Shown one piece after another: positions 38,424-47,507 of a DNA stretch of 64,000 bases. The position numbers and the translations under genes are program-made. This DNA is from Pseudobacteroides cellulosolvens ATCC 35603 = DSM 2933 (GTDB lineage Bacteria; Bacillota; Clostridia; Acetivibrionales; DSM-2933): assembly GCF_001262605.1 (NCBI RefSeq), contig NZ_LGTC01000001.1, positions 3,113,001-3,177,000 of the forward strand, read 5' to 3'. Positions within the stretch are counted from its first letter, which is position 1. The number at the start of each line of letters is the position of its first letter. The notes beneath the pieces were generated by a model. That model searched no databases. It saw only the letters and a list, made by a program, of their open reading frames with translations, and was not told where the DNA came from.

Positions 38424-40889
38424 TTAATTAACCAAAACAGACTTTTTCTCGGTCAAACCCTTAAGGTCGTTTGCTTTAATCATGCTGTTTGATAGAGTAT
38501 AGAGTGTGTCACCTATATACAAAATCCTCTGAACACTTTTTTCATGATTAAAGTCATATTGGCCTGATTTTAGCGTGTCCTCATCACTCATATGAGTTAT
38601 CTTGCCTTTAAGTGTAAAACCCTTTACAAGATCAATATTATAAACATAGGCTCCCTGGAAATATGCAGAACCATATTCTACAACTCCATTCATCTTCTGT
38701 GTATTCTTATTTTGGATCTTCATTTCATTTACAGGAAATGCAATCAGGTTCTTTTCTTTGGAGAAAAGCAGTGCCTTATGGTTTCTTAGAAGTTCTGAAT
38801 CAGTTCCCCTATCCCCTATTATCTCCTGGAATTTTTGGACAGGATTACTTACATCGGTTACATCAAAAAGTGCTATTTTCATCCCCTGATAATATGCATT
38901 GCTTCCATAAACTTCAGTATCTTTTCCAAAACCTATAATATGGTTTTCATCATAAGGATGTAAATAATCGCTGTATCCTGGTATTTTTAAGGCACCGAGA
39001 ATCTTTGGTGAAGCCGGGTCCTTCAAATCAATAACAAAAAACGGGTCTACCTTCTTAAAGGTTACCATATAGCATCTGTCTCCCATAAACCTAGTGGAGT
39101 AAATTCTTTCTCCAGGTGCTATATTTTCAATCTTACCTTTCAGATTTAATATGTCGTCAAGAATATAAACATTATTTTTTGACGAGCCTCCAAACTCACT
39201 TCCTATAGTGGTAGCTATTCGAAAGTACCCGCCGTTTTCATCCATAGAAAATTGGTTAAGTATTCTTCCAGGTACCGTTCCTTCTTTCAAATAAGTAATT
39301 TGACTGTTATTTAAAGAGAATTTATACACTTTTGTTGTCTGTCCCATAGATCCGTTAGGCACAACTGCAGGCGATACTCTGAGTTTCTTTGAGTCGGCTA
39401 ATTCAGCTCTATAAGCCGAATTACTTGTGATAGAAACATACAAGTTATCCAGAGAGGAATATATATTTTGTCCTGCACCAAGGTATGTTCCAACTTTGGC
39501 GGGTTCATCCATTTTATCAAGGTTAATTCCGCTTATAACCATAAAATTATTGCCTGAAGAGTTTGGAAAATAACGTATATCAGAGTACTGAACACTCACC
39601 TTTTTACCCTTTAAAGCAGTATCACTGTAGCATGGAGTTATTTTTTCATCCTTGGAATCGCTATACACATAAACATACTTGTTTGAAACCAGATATACTG
39701 ATGCTCCGATTTTGCGTGACGAAACATATCCTCCGTCAATTTCAAATTCACGAACCTTTTTTATATTTCTCTTGTCTAAAATGTCGTACACAATTACTTT
39801 AGTACCATTAGCAGCAGGCTTATAATCATATCGCTCATCATAAACTTCGTTCCCTGAATTTGAGGAGGACGCAACAACTGTCATATACTTTTTATCAATG
39901 TAAAGCTCAATGGGATATGCCTTCTCACTGGTAAAGCTTATAGAACTCATGACTTCCATATCCTCTCCGGGATAAGCTTTAACAACCACTATCCTGCCTT
40001 TATTGACCTGATATATGTATTCACCGTCTGTTTTTACAATATCTGCTTCGTCTACACCCTGAACTTGTACATTGGTAGTAGAATAATCACCCTTTGCTTC
40101 GGCCTTGGCATTTTCTTTAACAGCTTGTGTCCATGTAGGTGCATTTATACTCTTTTCAACTGAATCTGTAGTGATCTCAATACTAGATCTTTTTCTTTTA
40201 ATAATATTGTTATTTATATCGGACTTTAAAATACTTTTTAGTTTTTCGAAGGAACCAACAACCGGAAGATTATTAACCTTGGCTATTATACTGTCTATTT
40301 CACTCTTTTCTTCTGTAATATTGTACATATTATCCTTGCTGCCTATAATAATAAGTCCTCTATCATAAAAAACTTCCTTTTCAAATGCCTCAGCCAGCTT
40401 TCTTAGCGGTATGTAGGTTCTGCCCTCTGTTATTTCAGGCGGCACATCTATGGAAACAGCTTTACCGCTAATGTTCATAGCGGCTTTTCCAATTTCCATA
40501 TTTACATTTCTTCCGCCTATCGATAAATTTATTGTTGAAGTTTTCTCATTCCAATCAACTTTTGCACCAAAGCTTTCTGCAATAAACCTGACCGGCACAA
40601 GGGTTCTTCCATCTTTTACGAAGGGTTTGACATCTTCACTTTCCTTGTCCACCTGTTTTTCAACATTGTTTACAAGTGCCTGTGTGCTCCCCACATAAAG
40701 AACCACTGCACCTTTTGTATTATGTTTTTTTACTGATGCAGTACTGCCTGAAGTATTATCGTTGTTAGCAGCGAGAACCTTTTGTGCTGAATTATTTGTA
40801 CTTTCATTTCCAGCCTTAATTATTGTTATTGGGACTATTACTGAAATAACTGCCAAAGATATCAGGGCCAATTTAGTACTCTTTCTCAT
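38424..40889 (-). CDS. secreted beta-propeller protein with copper-amine-oxidase N domain
   Basis: 821 residues. A signal peptide (about 5-26) is followed by a copper-amine-oxidase N-terminal-like stalk domain (about 85-185: PFVKDGRTLVPVRFIAESFG, GRTYIPLRKLAEAF), then a long beta-propeller (about 270-810) of the pfam09826 type that begins TTNVQVQGVDEADIVKTDGE. Such proteins are exported and often linked to peptidoglycan; the function is unproven. There are no metal-ligand motifs of a true copper oxidase. Confidence 0.75.
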   Translation of the reverse strand: MRKSTKLALISLAVISVIVPITIIKAGNESTNNSAQKVLAANNDNTSGSTASVKKHNTKGAVVLYVGSTQALVNNVEKQVDKESEDVKPFVKDGRTLVPVRFIAESFGAKVDWNEKTSTINLSIGGRNVNMEIGKAAMNISGKAVSIDVPPEITEGRTYIPLRKLAEAFEKEVFYDRGLIIIGSKDNMYNITEEKSEIDSIIAKVNNLPVVGSFEKLKSILKSDINNNIIKRKRSSIEITTDSVEKSINAPTWTQAVKENAKAEAKGDYSTTNVQVQGVDEADIVKTDGEYIYQVNKGRIVVVKAYPGEDMEVMSSISFTSEKAYPIELYIDKKYMTVVASSSNSGNEVYDERYDYKPAANGTKVIVYDILDKRNIKKVREFEIDGGYVSSRKIGASVYLVSNKYVYVYSDSKDEKITPCYSDTALKGKKVSVQYSDIRYFPNSSGNNFMVISGINLDKMDEPAKVGTYLGAGQNIYSSLDNLYVSITSNSAYRAELADSKKLRVSPAVVPNGSMGQTTKVYKFSLNNSQITYLKEGTVPGRILNQFSMDENGGYFRIATTIGSEFGGSSKNNVYILDDILNLKGKIENIAPGERIYSTRFMGDRCYMVTFKKVDPFFVIDLKDPASPKILGALKIPGYSDYLHPYDENHIIGFGKDTEVYGSNAYYQGMKIALFDVTDVSNPVQKFQEIIGDRGTDSELLRNHKALLFSKEKNLIAFPVNEMKIQNKNTQKMNGVVEYGSAYFQGAYVYNIDLVKGFTLKGKITHMSDEDTLKSGQYDFNHEKSVQRILYIGDTLYTLSNSMIKANDLKGLTEKKSVLVN

Positions 40890-40914
40890 TTTATTATCCC
40901 TCCAGGTTTATAAA

Positions 40915-41064
40915 GTTATTTGCTCCGCCAAATGTAAGATTTATTAACACTTTTAATATTTTATTAAAAGTGCTAAATCTAGTACATTTGTCTGTCGCAA
41001 ATCCCGCTAAACCGTTCGTTATTTGCTCCGCCAAATGTAAGATTTATTAACACTTTTAATATTT
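40915..41064. repeat. duplicated 47-bp repeat with an inverted copy between
   Basis: Two identical 47-bp direct repeats, 40915-40961 and 41018-41064, separated by 56 bases. The spacer starts with an imperfect inverted copy: CACTTTTAATA (40948-40958) pairs with TATTAAAAGTG (40962-40972), AGATTTA with TAAATCT, CAAATGTA with TACATTTG and TTTGC with GCAAA (extending to about 41001). The block lies upstream of the propeller gene start and 40 bases before the coaX terminator. It could be a non-autonomous element or a duplicated terminator; it encodes nothing. Confidence 0.7.
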
Positions 41065-41103
41065 ATAAGACGACAATGTTAATGAAAAAGTTCCAAAATT
41101 TTA

Positions 41104-41137
41104 AAAACACTTAAGACCTAGTGATCTAAAGTGTTTT
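41104..41137 (-). terminator. intrinsic terminator after coaX
   Basis: AAAACACTT (41104-41112) with AAGTGTTTT (41129-41137), T-rich tail on the minus strand; 52 bases after the coaX stop. It ends the presumed cofactor operon. Confidence 0.65.
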
Positions 41138-41188
41138 CAAAAATTCATTTATTTATAATAAAAACATTGCGAAGTAAAAGGTTATTCA

Positions 41189-41956
41189 TCATTTATTTTT
41201 CTCATAAATAATTCTAAGCCCTTCAAGGGTGAGATGACCATTTATCTCGTCGATAGTTTCTGATTCACTGGCTATAAGCCTTGCCAAGCCTCCTGTTGCA
41301 ACCACCTTAATATTATCCTCTTTCATTTCCTTCTTCATTCTTTTTACTATGTAGTCAACCTGGCCTATATAGCCATATATAATGCCTGACTGCATATTAC
41401 CGATGGTAGTCCTTCCAATTACACTTTCAGGCTTTACCAGATCAATCCTTGGAAGTTTTGCTGCCTTTTGAAAAAGTGCTTCCAAGGATACCTTTATACC
41501 AGGGCATATAACTCCCCCAAGATAATCAGCTTTTGAGTTTATTGCACAAAAAGTAGTCGCAGTACCAAAATCAACAACAATTACCGGCCCGCCATATGTC
41601 TCAATGGCAGCAACTGCATTGACTATCCTGTCTGCTCCAACCTCCCTCGGATTCTCATACTTAATGTTAATCCCCGTCTTTATCCCAGGTCCCACCAAGA
41701 TTGGATCCTTTTTGAGATATTTCCTTATTGCATGTTCCAATGTGTACATTATTGGGGGTACTACGGAGGCAATAATAACAGCTTCAATATTACTGGTATC
41801 AATCTTGTCATTGCTGAAAAGACTCATCATAAACATACCGTATTCATCCGCCGTCTTTTCTCTATTTGTTCCCAGCCTCCAGTGGTTCAAAAGTTTCTTT
41901 CCATCATACGCCCCTAATACTATATTGGTGTTACCAACATCCATAACTAAAATCAA
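41189..41956 (-). CDS. coaX: type III pantothenate kinase
   Basis: 255 residues, ASKHA fold. It begins [17 protein letters not shown] (phosphate 1), with [34 protein letters not shown] and [15 protein letters not shown] (phosphate 2, substrate binding), and ATGGLARLI (adenosine). It phosphorylates pantothenate in CoA synthesis. The start is probably TTG (the reading MILVMDVGN matches the family); no ATG gives the full N-terminus. In many Clostridia coaX follows birA, as here after two intervening genes. Confidence 0.92.
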   Translation of the reverse strand: MILVMDVGNTNIVLGAYDGKKLLNHWRLGTNREKTADEYGMFMMSLFSNDKIDTSNIEAVIIASVVPPIMYTLEHAIRKYLKKDPILVGPGIKTGINIKYENPREVGADRIVNAVAAIETYGGPVIVVDFGTATTFCAINSKADYLGGVICPGIKVSLEALFQKAAKLPRIDLVKPESVIGRTTIGNMQSGIIYGYIGQVDYIVKRMKKEMKEDNIKVVATGGLARLIASESETIDEINGHLTLEGLRIIYEKNK

Positions 41957-41993
41957 TTACGACATCCCCTAACTTATACCTGTAATCCTAACT

Positions 41994-42524
41994 CTATATT
42001 CCCAGCCTAAGGCTTCTTATTTCCTTAATCTCCAGCTCAATTTCCTTTTCTATTCTAGCAATATCTGCCTTTATATCTTCAGCCGTTTCTTCCAGTCTTA
42101 CTTTGGATGCAAAATTAGATGTACTGGAAGAATATCCTCCGTGATTACTTGAATTTTGATTTGAGGAATAAGAATTCCCATAGCTGTTGTTATTCCTATT
42201 CTGGTAATTATGTCTTTGGGAATTATCCTTATGATAACCCCTGCTATAATTGTTCTCCTTATGTACACCGTGTTCCCTGGGTTCTCTCGGTTCCCGATGT
42301 TCCCTGTTTTCACGTTGTTCCTTATTTTCACGCTGGTCTCTATTGTCACGTTGTTCTCTGTTGTCACGCTGGTCTCTGTTGTCACGCTGTTCCCTGTTGT
42401 CACGTTGCTCTCTATTGTCACGTTGCTCTCTGTTATCACGTTGTTCTCTTTGTCCTCTGTTTCCTTGCTGCTGATTTCCACCAGTATTATTTGCCTTTTG
42501 TTGAAAATCCTGCTTCTTAACCAT
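41994..42524 (-). CDS. low-complexity REQRDN-repeat protein
   Basis: 176 residues. Residues 1-25 are K/Q/N/G-rich; residues 26-73 are eight hexapeptides of REQRDN type; residues 74-140 are H/N/Y/S-rich (QNRNNNSYGNSYSSNQNSSN). The last 35 residues (about 140-176, VRLEETAEDIKADIARIEKE and on) form an acidic/basic coiled coil. It has no membrane segment, cysteines or known domain. AGGAGG is nine bases before the ATG, and it lies within the cofactor operon, 37 bases upstream of coaX. Arginine/glutamine/aspartate/asparagine-rich tracts suggest a disordered, possibly RNA-binding or phase-separating protein (inference). Confidence 0.6.
   Translation of the reverse strand: MVKKQDFQQKANNTGGNQQQGNRGQREQRDNREQRDNREQRDNREQRDNRDQRDNREQRDNRDQRENKEQRENREHREPREPREHGVHKENNYSRGYHKDNSQRHNYQNRNNNSYGNSYSSNQNSSNHGGYSSSTSNFASKVRLEETAEDIKADIARIEKEIELEIKEIRSLRLGI
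42306..42449 (-). repeat. 18-bp tandem repeat, eight units
   Basis: Eight 18-base units (144 bp) encoding REQRDN with D/E and K variants; substitutions are mostly synonymous or E/D, which indicates expansion by replication slippage under frame constraint. Confidence 0.8.
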
Positions 42525-43284
42525 TTAAAATTGCCTCCTAGACATTAGTTTATATTTGTGTATTCTTCCTATAGCTTCCCGCCAAGCAGTTTACATGCAT
42601 TTTCACCTAAAATGGCACTTTCCGCCTTTGTACCCAACTTTAGATTTCTAAGTTTATCAATTTCTTCACTTTGATCGGTCCAGGGAGAATCTGTAGCAAA
42701 AAGTACCTTTTCGTATCCATGATTAAGTATTATTCTCTTTGCCTGATCATCACTTATACATCCTAAGCTATATGACGTATCAAAATAAATATCGGTACCC
42801 ACAAGATACTTTTCTACATCATCCCAATATGCAAAACTTCCCATATGAGCTGCAATAATTTTTGCTCCATTAAAGTCACAAACCAGTTTATAGAGCCTAT
42901 CAGGAGTACAATGATAAGGTTCGGGAAGTCCTATATCCCGTCCTGCATGAAATACCAGTACAAGTCCTAACGAAAACATATACTCATAAATTGGATACAT
43001 TCTTTTATCATCTATATAAAAAAGCTGATAATCAGGATGAAGCTTAATTCCTTTGAGTCCTAAATCCTTTATTCGCTTTAACTCTTTCTTCCATTCAGTA
43101 TGGTCAGGATGAATACTGCCAAAGGCAATTATACCATCACCACATATAGATGCAGCCCAATTATTGATAACTTCAGTCTGAGAAGGTTTGGTTGCAATAG
43201 GCAGCAAAACCGAATAATCGACACCTGCCTTTTTCATTGAATCCCTTACCCCTTGAACCGTACCATCAACCCTAGGGGGTATGC

Positions 43285-44892
43285 CAGGCTGTCCGAAAAT
43301 TAAATTTTTAGATATTTTACAACATTATGCAATTTTAAATATAGAATAATGATTGGAATCTGGAAAGTTTGAAAAATAACACTTATTAAATTACCCTACA
43401 TTCACCTAAATCATCTTAAATTGAAGCGACTATTTCCTTTGTTCCTTTGATGTTTATTAACCTTTTCATATTATAACAAAAGAAAGCTAGGCCTGTTTCG
43501 CCTGAAACAAGCTTTTTGCCACGAAGTAAGAAATATTCAAAATTCATAACTCTTTTTAGTGTTCCAAATGGATGTTCCACAATCATTTGTCTTTTTTTGT
43601 ACTTAGCACCATTAGCATTAAATCGTTCTATAGCATTTTCAACTATCTCTTCCTTTGGGTTGCGTTCAATGTGACGACCATATTTTGATGTTGTGCATTT
43701 ATCCCGATATGGGCAATTTTGGCACTCTTCATAATTATAATAAATTTTCATCTTTACATCTTCACTTTTTGAACGCATATATAATTTTTTCCCAGCCGGG
43801 CAAATGTACATGTCATTATCCTTGTCATATATAAACTTTTCTTTTATATATCCAGAATCGATATTTGGTGTTACTACTTTTTGTTTTGGAACATATGGCA
43901 CAATTCCGTTTTCTTCACACTTTATAATATCTTCACTTTTAAAATATGCTTTATCTGCTAATACTTCTATACTGTCAACTCCCAATTTCTCCTTTGCATT
44001 TTTAGCTACATCATATAACAACCCTTGATCAACTGCATCATTTCTCACTTCATAATCTATTATTAATTTGTTTTTCTCATCTACTGCTGTTTGTACATTG
44101 TAGCCAATTATTGTTCCTTTTGTATTACCAGTTTTCATTCTTTTTGCATCAGGATCAGTTAAGCTTATTCCTGAGGTATCGTTAAGCACTTCTTTAAGTT
44201 CATTGTAGAGCTCTTTCTTTTCTTCAAGGACTTTAATTCTATCGCTAATTTCTTTTGTTGCTTCTTTACAATCATTTTCTTCCAATGCTTTTAAATATTC
44301 CTTTAACTTTTCCTCTGTCAACTCTTCCATGAATTTAAGTTTCTTTAAAGTATAATATTTACTCTTGGCCGCATCTGCTCTTATTTTAGTCCCATCTATA
44401 GCAATTAATTCTTTTCCTATTAGGTTAAAATCATTACATATATTAATAAGGTTTTTAAATAGATTATCAAAACAGTCAATATGTTCTTTACGAAAATCAG
44501 ATATTACTGAATGTTTTGGTTGTACTCCTTTCAATAACCATTTAACTTCCAAATTTATTTTTGCTTGTTTTTCTAGCTTTCTAGAACTTCTTATACCATT
44601 GAAATATCCATATACATACAGTTTAATTAAATCCATTGGTGAATACATTGATCTTCCAGAATTCTCATTATTCCCTTCTTTAAATCCCAGATCTTTAATA
44701 TCCATTGATTCAATTAATGCATCAATTGCCCTAACTTCACTTTCTTCATCTATATGGTCTTCTAGGCTACTTAGCTCAACCTGTTTTCTACTAATGCCTT
44801 TTACATAATTCATAATTTTATAAACCTCAAAATTATTATTTGTTATATTATATCATATATGTTAATATAATGCATGATTTTCGGACAGCCTG
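43285..44892 (-). mobile_element. intact IS1182-family insertion sequence
   Basis: 1608 bp from the inferred ends. Both ends have the same 16-bp inverted repeat, CAGGCTGTCCGAAAAT (43285-43300 and complement at 44877-44892), and both are flanked by the 4-bp direct repeat ATGC (43281-43284 and 44893-44896), a clean target duplication. It carries one complete transposase, so it may be active. It inserted in the amidohydrolase gene in the same direction as that gene's transcription. Confidence 0.9.
43416..44813 (-). CDS. IS1182-family transposase
   Basis: 465 residues. DDE-type transposase of the IS1182 group: an N-terminal DUF772-like helical region (MYSPMDLIKLYVYGYFNGIR), LIAIDGTKIRADAA with the first aspartate (D140), VLADKAYFKS with the second, and VEHPFGTLKRVMNFEYFLLR with the glutamate. 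A zinc-like CPAGKK...CQNCPYRDKCTTS cysteine cluster lies between, as in the family. The reading frame is unbroken and of normal length. Confidence 0.9.
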   Translation of the reverse strand: MNYVKGISRKQVELSSLEDHIDEESEVRAIDALIESMDIKDLGFKEGNNENSGRSMYSPMDLIKLYVYGYFNGIRSSRKLEKQAKINLEVKWLLKGVQPKHSVISDFRKEHIDCFDNLFKNLINICNDFNLIGKELIAIDGTKIRADAAKSKYYTLKKLKFMEELTEEKLKEYLKALEENDCKEATKEISDRIKVLEEKKELYNELKEVLNDTSGISLTDPDAKRMKTGNTKGTIIGYNVQTAVDEKNKLIIDYEVRNDAVDQGLLYDVAKNAKEKLGVDSIEVLADKAYFKSEDIIKCEENGIVPYVPKQKVVTPNIDSGYIKEKFIYDKDNDMYICPAGKKLYMRSKSEDVKMKIYYNYEECQNCPYRDKCTTSKYGRHIERNPKEEIVENAIERFNANGAKYKKRQMIVEHPFGTLKRVMNFEYFLLRGKKLVSGETGLAFFCYNMKRLINIKGTKEIVASI

Positions 44893-44993
44893 ATGCCGGC
44901 ACGCTGTGACAGAGTATTTACAGCCTTGTTAGCAAGTTCATCATTGAAACAATGCACATGAAAATCTACAATCATATATAAACTCCCGTATTT

Positions 44994-46004
44994 CTAAAGG
45001 TATCCAAGAATGCCTCTGACCGAGACCTCTCCAGAAAACACATCACGTGTGCATCCATCATCACATTTAACTACAAGCCGCCCATCATCTCTAATATCTA
45101 GGGCAGTTCCGGTGTAGGTATCATTTTTATATATGACCCTGACCTGTTTGCCTAATGTGGCGGAATAGAGTTTCCATTCGTCAATTATGTCTTTAACGGC
45201 ACCTTTTTTTATTTTATTATATATTTGCTCCAATTCATATAACAATTTTTTAATTATATCACTTCTTCTAAATAATTTCACATTTTTTTTATCGTTCATT
45301 CCTGAATAAACGGCTAAAGACGTTGCAATGCTTTTAATTTCATCCGGAAAGTCAAGAATAGTATGATTCACATTGATACCTATGCCAAGAATCAGGAAAT
45401 TTACCATTTCAACCTCTGAGTTCATTTCAGTCAAAATACCGCATACTTTTTTACCATCACATATAATATCATTTGGCCACTTAATTCCAGCCCTGATGCC
45501 CGTTACATCATAAATAGCCTTTATTGCAGCAACTGAAGCACCTAAAGTAATTATCTGGACTTCTTCAGGACTGATTTGAGGCCTCAGCACTACAGACATC
45601 CATATACCTTTTCCTGCCATAGACGACCAGTTTCTTCCCAACCTACCCCGTCCTGCGGTCTGGGCATCGGCAATAACAACAGTTCCATCCTCGGCACCTT
45701 CCAATGCAATTTTCCTTGCATAAAGATTGGTTGAATCAACTTCTTTTATGTAAACTATTTTATTCCCAATTAAGTCCGTTTGTAAGCCATTTTTCACTTC
45801 AAATTCATTTAGTATGTCGGATGAATCTATTAGCCTGTAGCCCTTCCTTGTAACCGATTCTATATTATAACCGGCTTCCTTCAGGGAATTTATGTGCTTC
45901 CATATGGAAGTCCTCGTTACTCCAAGATGTTCACTTAAACTCTCACCAGAAACATAGTTTTCATTATTCTGCTTTAAAATTTCAAGAACCTTTTGTTCCA
46001 ACAT
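44994..46004 (-). CDS. birA: bifunctional biotin ligase / biotin repressor
   Basis: 336 residues. A winged-helix DNA-binding domain (about 1-65, GESLSEHLGVTRTSIWKHIN) precedes the ligase domain with AGRGRLGRNWSSMAGKGIWM (ATP/biotinyl-AMP site) and GIKWPNDIICDGKKVCGIL; the C-terminal SH3-like domain ends the protein. It both attaches biotin to carboxylases and represses biotin genes. It is within the operon between the unknown protein and the amidohydrolase. Confidence 0.93.
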   Translation of the reverse strand: MLEQKVLEILKQNNENYVSGESLSEHLGVTRTSIWKHINSLKEAGYNIESVTRKGYRLIDSSDILNEFEVKNGLQTDLIGNKIVYIKEVDSTNLYARKIALEGAEDGTVVIADAQTAGRGRLGRNWSSMAGKGIWMSVVLRPQISPEEVQIITLGASVAAIKAIYDVTGIRAGIKWPNDIICDGKKVCGILTEMNSEVEMVNFLILGIGINVNHTILDFPDEIKSIATSLAVYSGMNDKKNVKLFRRSDIIKKLLYELEQIYNKIKKGAVKDIIDEWKLYSATLGKQVRVIYKNDTYTGTALDIRDDGRLVVKCDDGCTRDVFSGEVSVRGILGYL

Positions 46005-46017
46005 TCACTGACCTCTT

Positions 46018-46641
46018 TTAATATTTTGTTAAATCGGGTATTTTGATAGAAATGCTTTTACCCTTATCCTTATCCACTACAATTGCAATCTTATTGCCAC
46101 CATCAACAATCATTTCAAAATTCTTCTGCTCTGCAAGCTTTGAATAAAAACTGTAAAGAAGTACATCCTGAAAATCCCCATGTTCTTCCTTATATGACTC
46201 AATAATATTATTTATATAAAGCTCTTCGGAATTGTCATATAGTATGGGTGAATCAAGCCTCTTATCCAAAATACTTATTTGTTCGGGCATAATAGTCGAT
46301 GAAACCAAACACTCGGGCAGCCTGAAAGAGCCGAATATATAGTCTTTGAGCGGCGTAATAGATCTATTGTAAATCTCCATGGCATCTTTTGAGCCGGCCC
46401 CTACGATATGCATGTATTTGTCTGCCACATAACACAGTTTTGAAGGCAGGTCAAACTTAAGGCACTTATACTCTGAAGACTTGTATTTATCCAAATCATC
46501 CTTTGGATTTAACAAGGTTGATATACATTTCTTCTCTTCTCCATCAATCATAACAACCTTTTCATAGTGTTCAGACAGCTTTAAACCGCAATCTACAGCA
46601 CTTTCAGCCAACTCAGATCTAATATAAAAATAAACCTCCAT
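46018..46641 (-). CDS. conserved-looking hypothetical in the folate/biotin operon
   Basis: 207 residues, mixed alpha/beta, no membrane segment or signal. It begins MEVYFYIRSELAESAVDCGL and has no family that I recognise; three scattered cysteines (18, 39, 59) and one more. Its ATG overlaps the folK TAA by one base (TAATG), so it is translated with folK, and birA follows 13 bases later. That placing suggests a role in folate or biotin-linked metabolism (inference). Confidence 0.6.
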   Translation of the reverse strand: MEVYFYIRSELAESAVDCGLKLSEHYEKVVMIDGEEKKCISTLLNPKDDLDKYKSSEYKCLKFDLPSKLCYVADKYMHIVGAGSKDAMEIYNRSITPLKDYIFGSFRLPECLVSSTIMPEQISILDKRLDSPILYDNSEELYINNIIESYKEEHGDFQDVLLYSFYSKLAEQKNFEMIVDGGNKIAIVVDKDKGKSISIKIPDLTKY

Positions 46642-47138
46642 TATTCACTCACCTTACCTCTATACAGTTTTACTCCATTTTTATCGTCACAGCTATCTAT
46701 TAGCTTAATTATATCCTTGCCCATAAGAATTCTGTCCTCAAATATCTCCTCAAGGGGAATTAGCACAAACCCCCTTTGAGTCATCCTTGGATGAGGGATT
46801 GTAAGATCTGGTAAATCCATCTTCAAATCTTCATATAAAAGTATGTCAATATCGATAGTCCTGGGGCCCCAGTGAATATCCCTGGTCCTTCCAAGCTGAT
46901 TTTCTATTTCCTGAAACTTTGCTAAAAGCTCAAGGGGAGACCACATTGTCATAACCATTGCAGCAGCATTCAAGAACCTTCCCTGATCCAAATAACCTAC
47001 AGGCTCGGTCTCATATAGTGATGAACACTTAATCACATGCGTTCCTTCCAACTTACCGATTTGCTCAATAGCATTCTCTATATTTTTTTCCCTGTCTCCT
47101 AAATTTGAGCCTAAAGCAACATATACAGTATTATCCAT
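46641..47138 (-). CDS. folK: hydroxymethyldihydropterin pyrophosphokinase
   Basis: 165 residues with VALGSNLGDREKNIENAIEQ, the GRTRDIHWGPRTIDIDILLY signature and HPRMTQRGFVLIPLEEI. It transfers pyrophosphate from ATP to 6-hydroxymethyl-dihydropterin. It overlaps folB by eight bases; AAGGAG is five bases before its ATG. Confidence 0.95.
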   Translation of the reverse strand: MDNTVYVALGSNLGDREKNIENAIEQIGKLEGTHVIKCSSLYETEPVGYLDQGRFLNAAAMVMTMWSPLELLAKFQEIENQLGRTRDIHWGPRTIDIDILLYEDLKMDLPDLTIPHPRMTQRGFVLIPLEEIFEDRILMGKDIIKLIDSCDDKNGVKLYRGKVSE

Positions 47139-47496
47139 TCCTACTCCTTACAATCTGCACTCCAACCCAATCAAATTCGCCATCAATAGGTGCCTCAGGT
47201 TTTTTAACGGTGACAGATACCTTATCTATTTCCTTATATGTCGACATTATTTCCCTGGAAATATGTTCAGCTAATTTTTCAACCAGTCGAAATTTGTTTG
47301 ATTCTGTTATTTCTTTAATAATACCATATACCTTCCCATAATCCACAGTGTCTTTTATATCGTCTGAATTTCCGGCTTTATGTAGGCCCAAATACATTTC
47401 CAAATCTATTATAAAATTCTGCCCATCTTCCTGCTCCTCTGGCAGAACACCGTGATATCCATAAAATCTAAGGTTTTTCATAATAATTTTATCCAT
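47131..47496 (-). CDS. folB: dihydroneopterin aldolase
   Basis: 121 residues: MKNLRFYGYHGVLPEEQEDG with the catalytic glutamate, DTVDYGKVYGII and ISREIMSTYKEIDKVSVTVK, followed by KPEAPIDGEFDWVGVQI. Converts dihydroneopterin to the FolK substrate. It sits between folP and folK. Confidence 0.93.
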   Translation of the reverse strand: MDKIIMKNLRFYGYHGVLPEEQEDGQNFIIDLEMYLGLHKAGNSDDIKDTVDYGKVYGIIKEITESNKFRLVEKLAEHISREIMSTYKEIDKVSVTVKKPEAPIDGEFDWVGVQIVRSRNG

Positions 47497-47507
47497 AGAA
47501 AAAAAGA

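Larger units (their letters stand above)
42569..44975 (-). pseudogene. amidohydrolase gene split by an IS element
   Basis: A metal-dependent TIM-barrel hydrolase interrupted by IS1182-family insertion. The 5' piece (44893-44975) starts MIVDFHVHCFNDELANKAVN with GGGAG before the ATG; the 3' piece (42569-43284) resumes RVDGTVQGVRDSMKKAGVDY. Removing the element and one copy of the ATGC target duplication joins them in frame: 795 bases, 264 residues. The 5' piece carries the HxH metal ligands; the 3' piece carries KLHPDYQLF, VFHAGRD, AAHMGS and LFATDSPW. An ORF of 222 residues could restart at 43237 but would lack the HxH, so the gene is probably inactive. Upstream neighbour: birA, 18 bases away. 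Confidence 0.9.

Noticed and set aside
40915..41064. Direct repeats as a small CRISPR array
   Set aside because: Only two copies, 47 bp each, and no spacer-like pattern or nearby cas gene in relation to them.
42098..42548. Cysteine/histidine-rich ORFs on the plus strand and a second minus frame over the REQRDN gene
   Set aside because: They are alternative-frame readings of the 18-bp tandem repeat and lack start signals; the REQRDN frame has AGGAGG.
42569..43237. 222-residue ORF as an intact amidohydrolase
   Set aside because: It lacks the HxH metal ligands, which are on the other side of the IS insertion.
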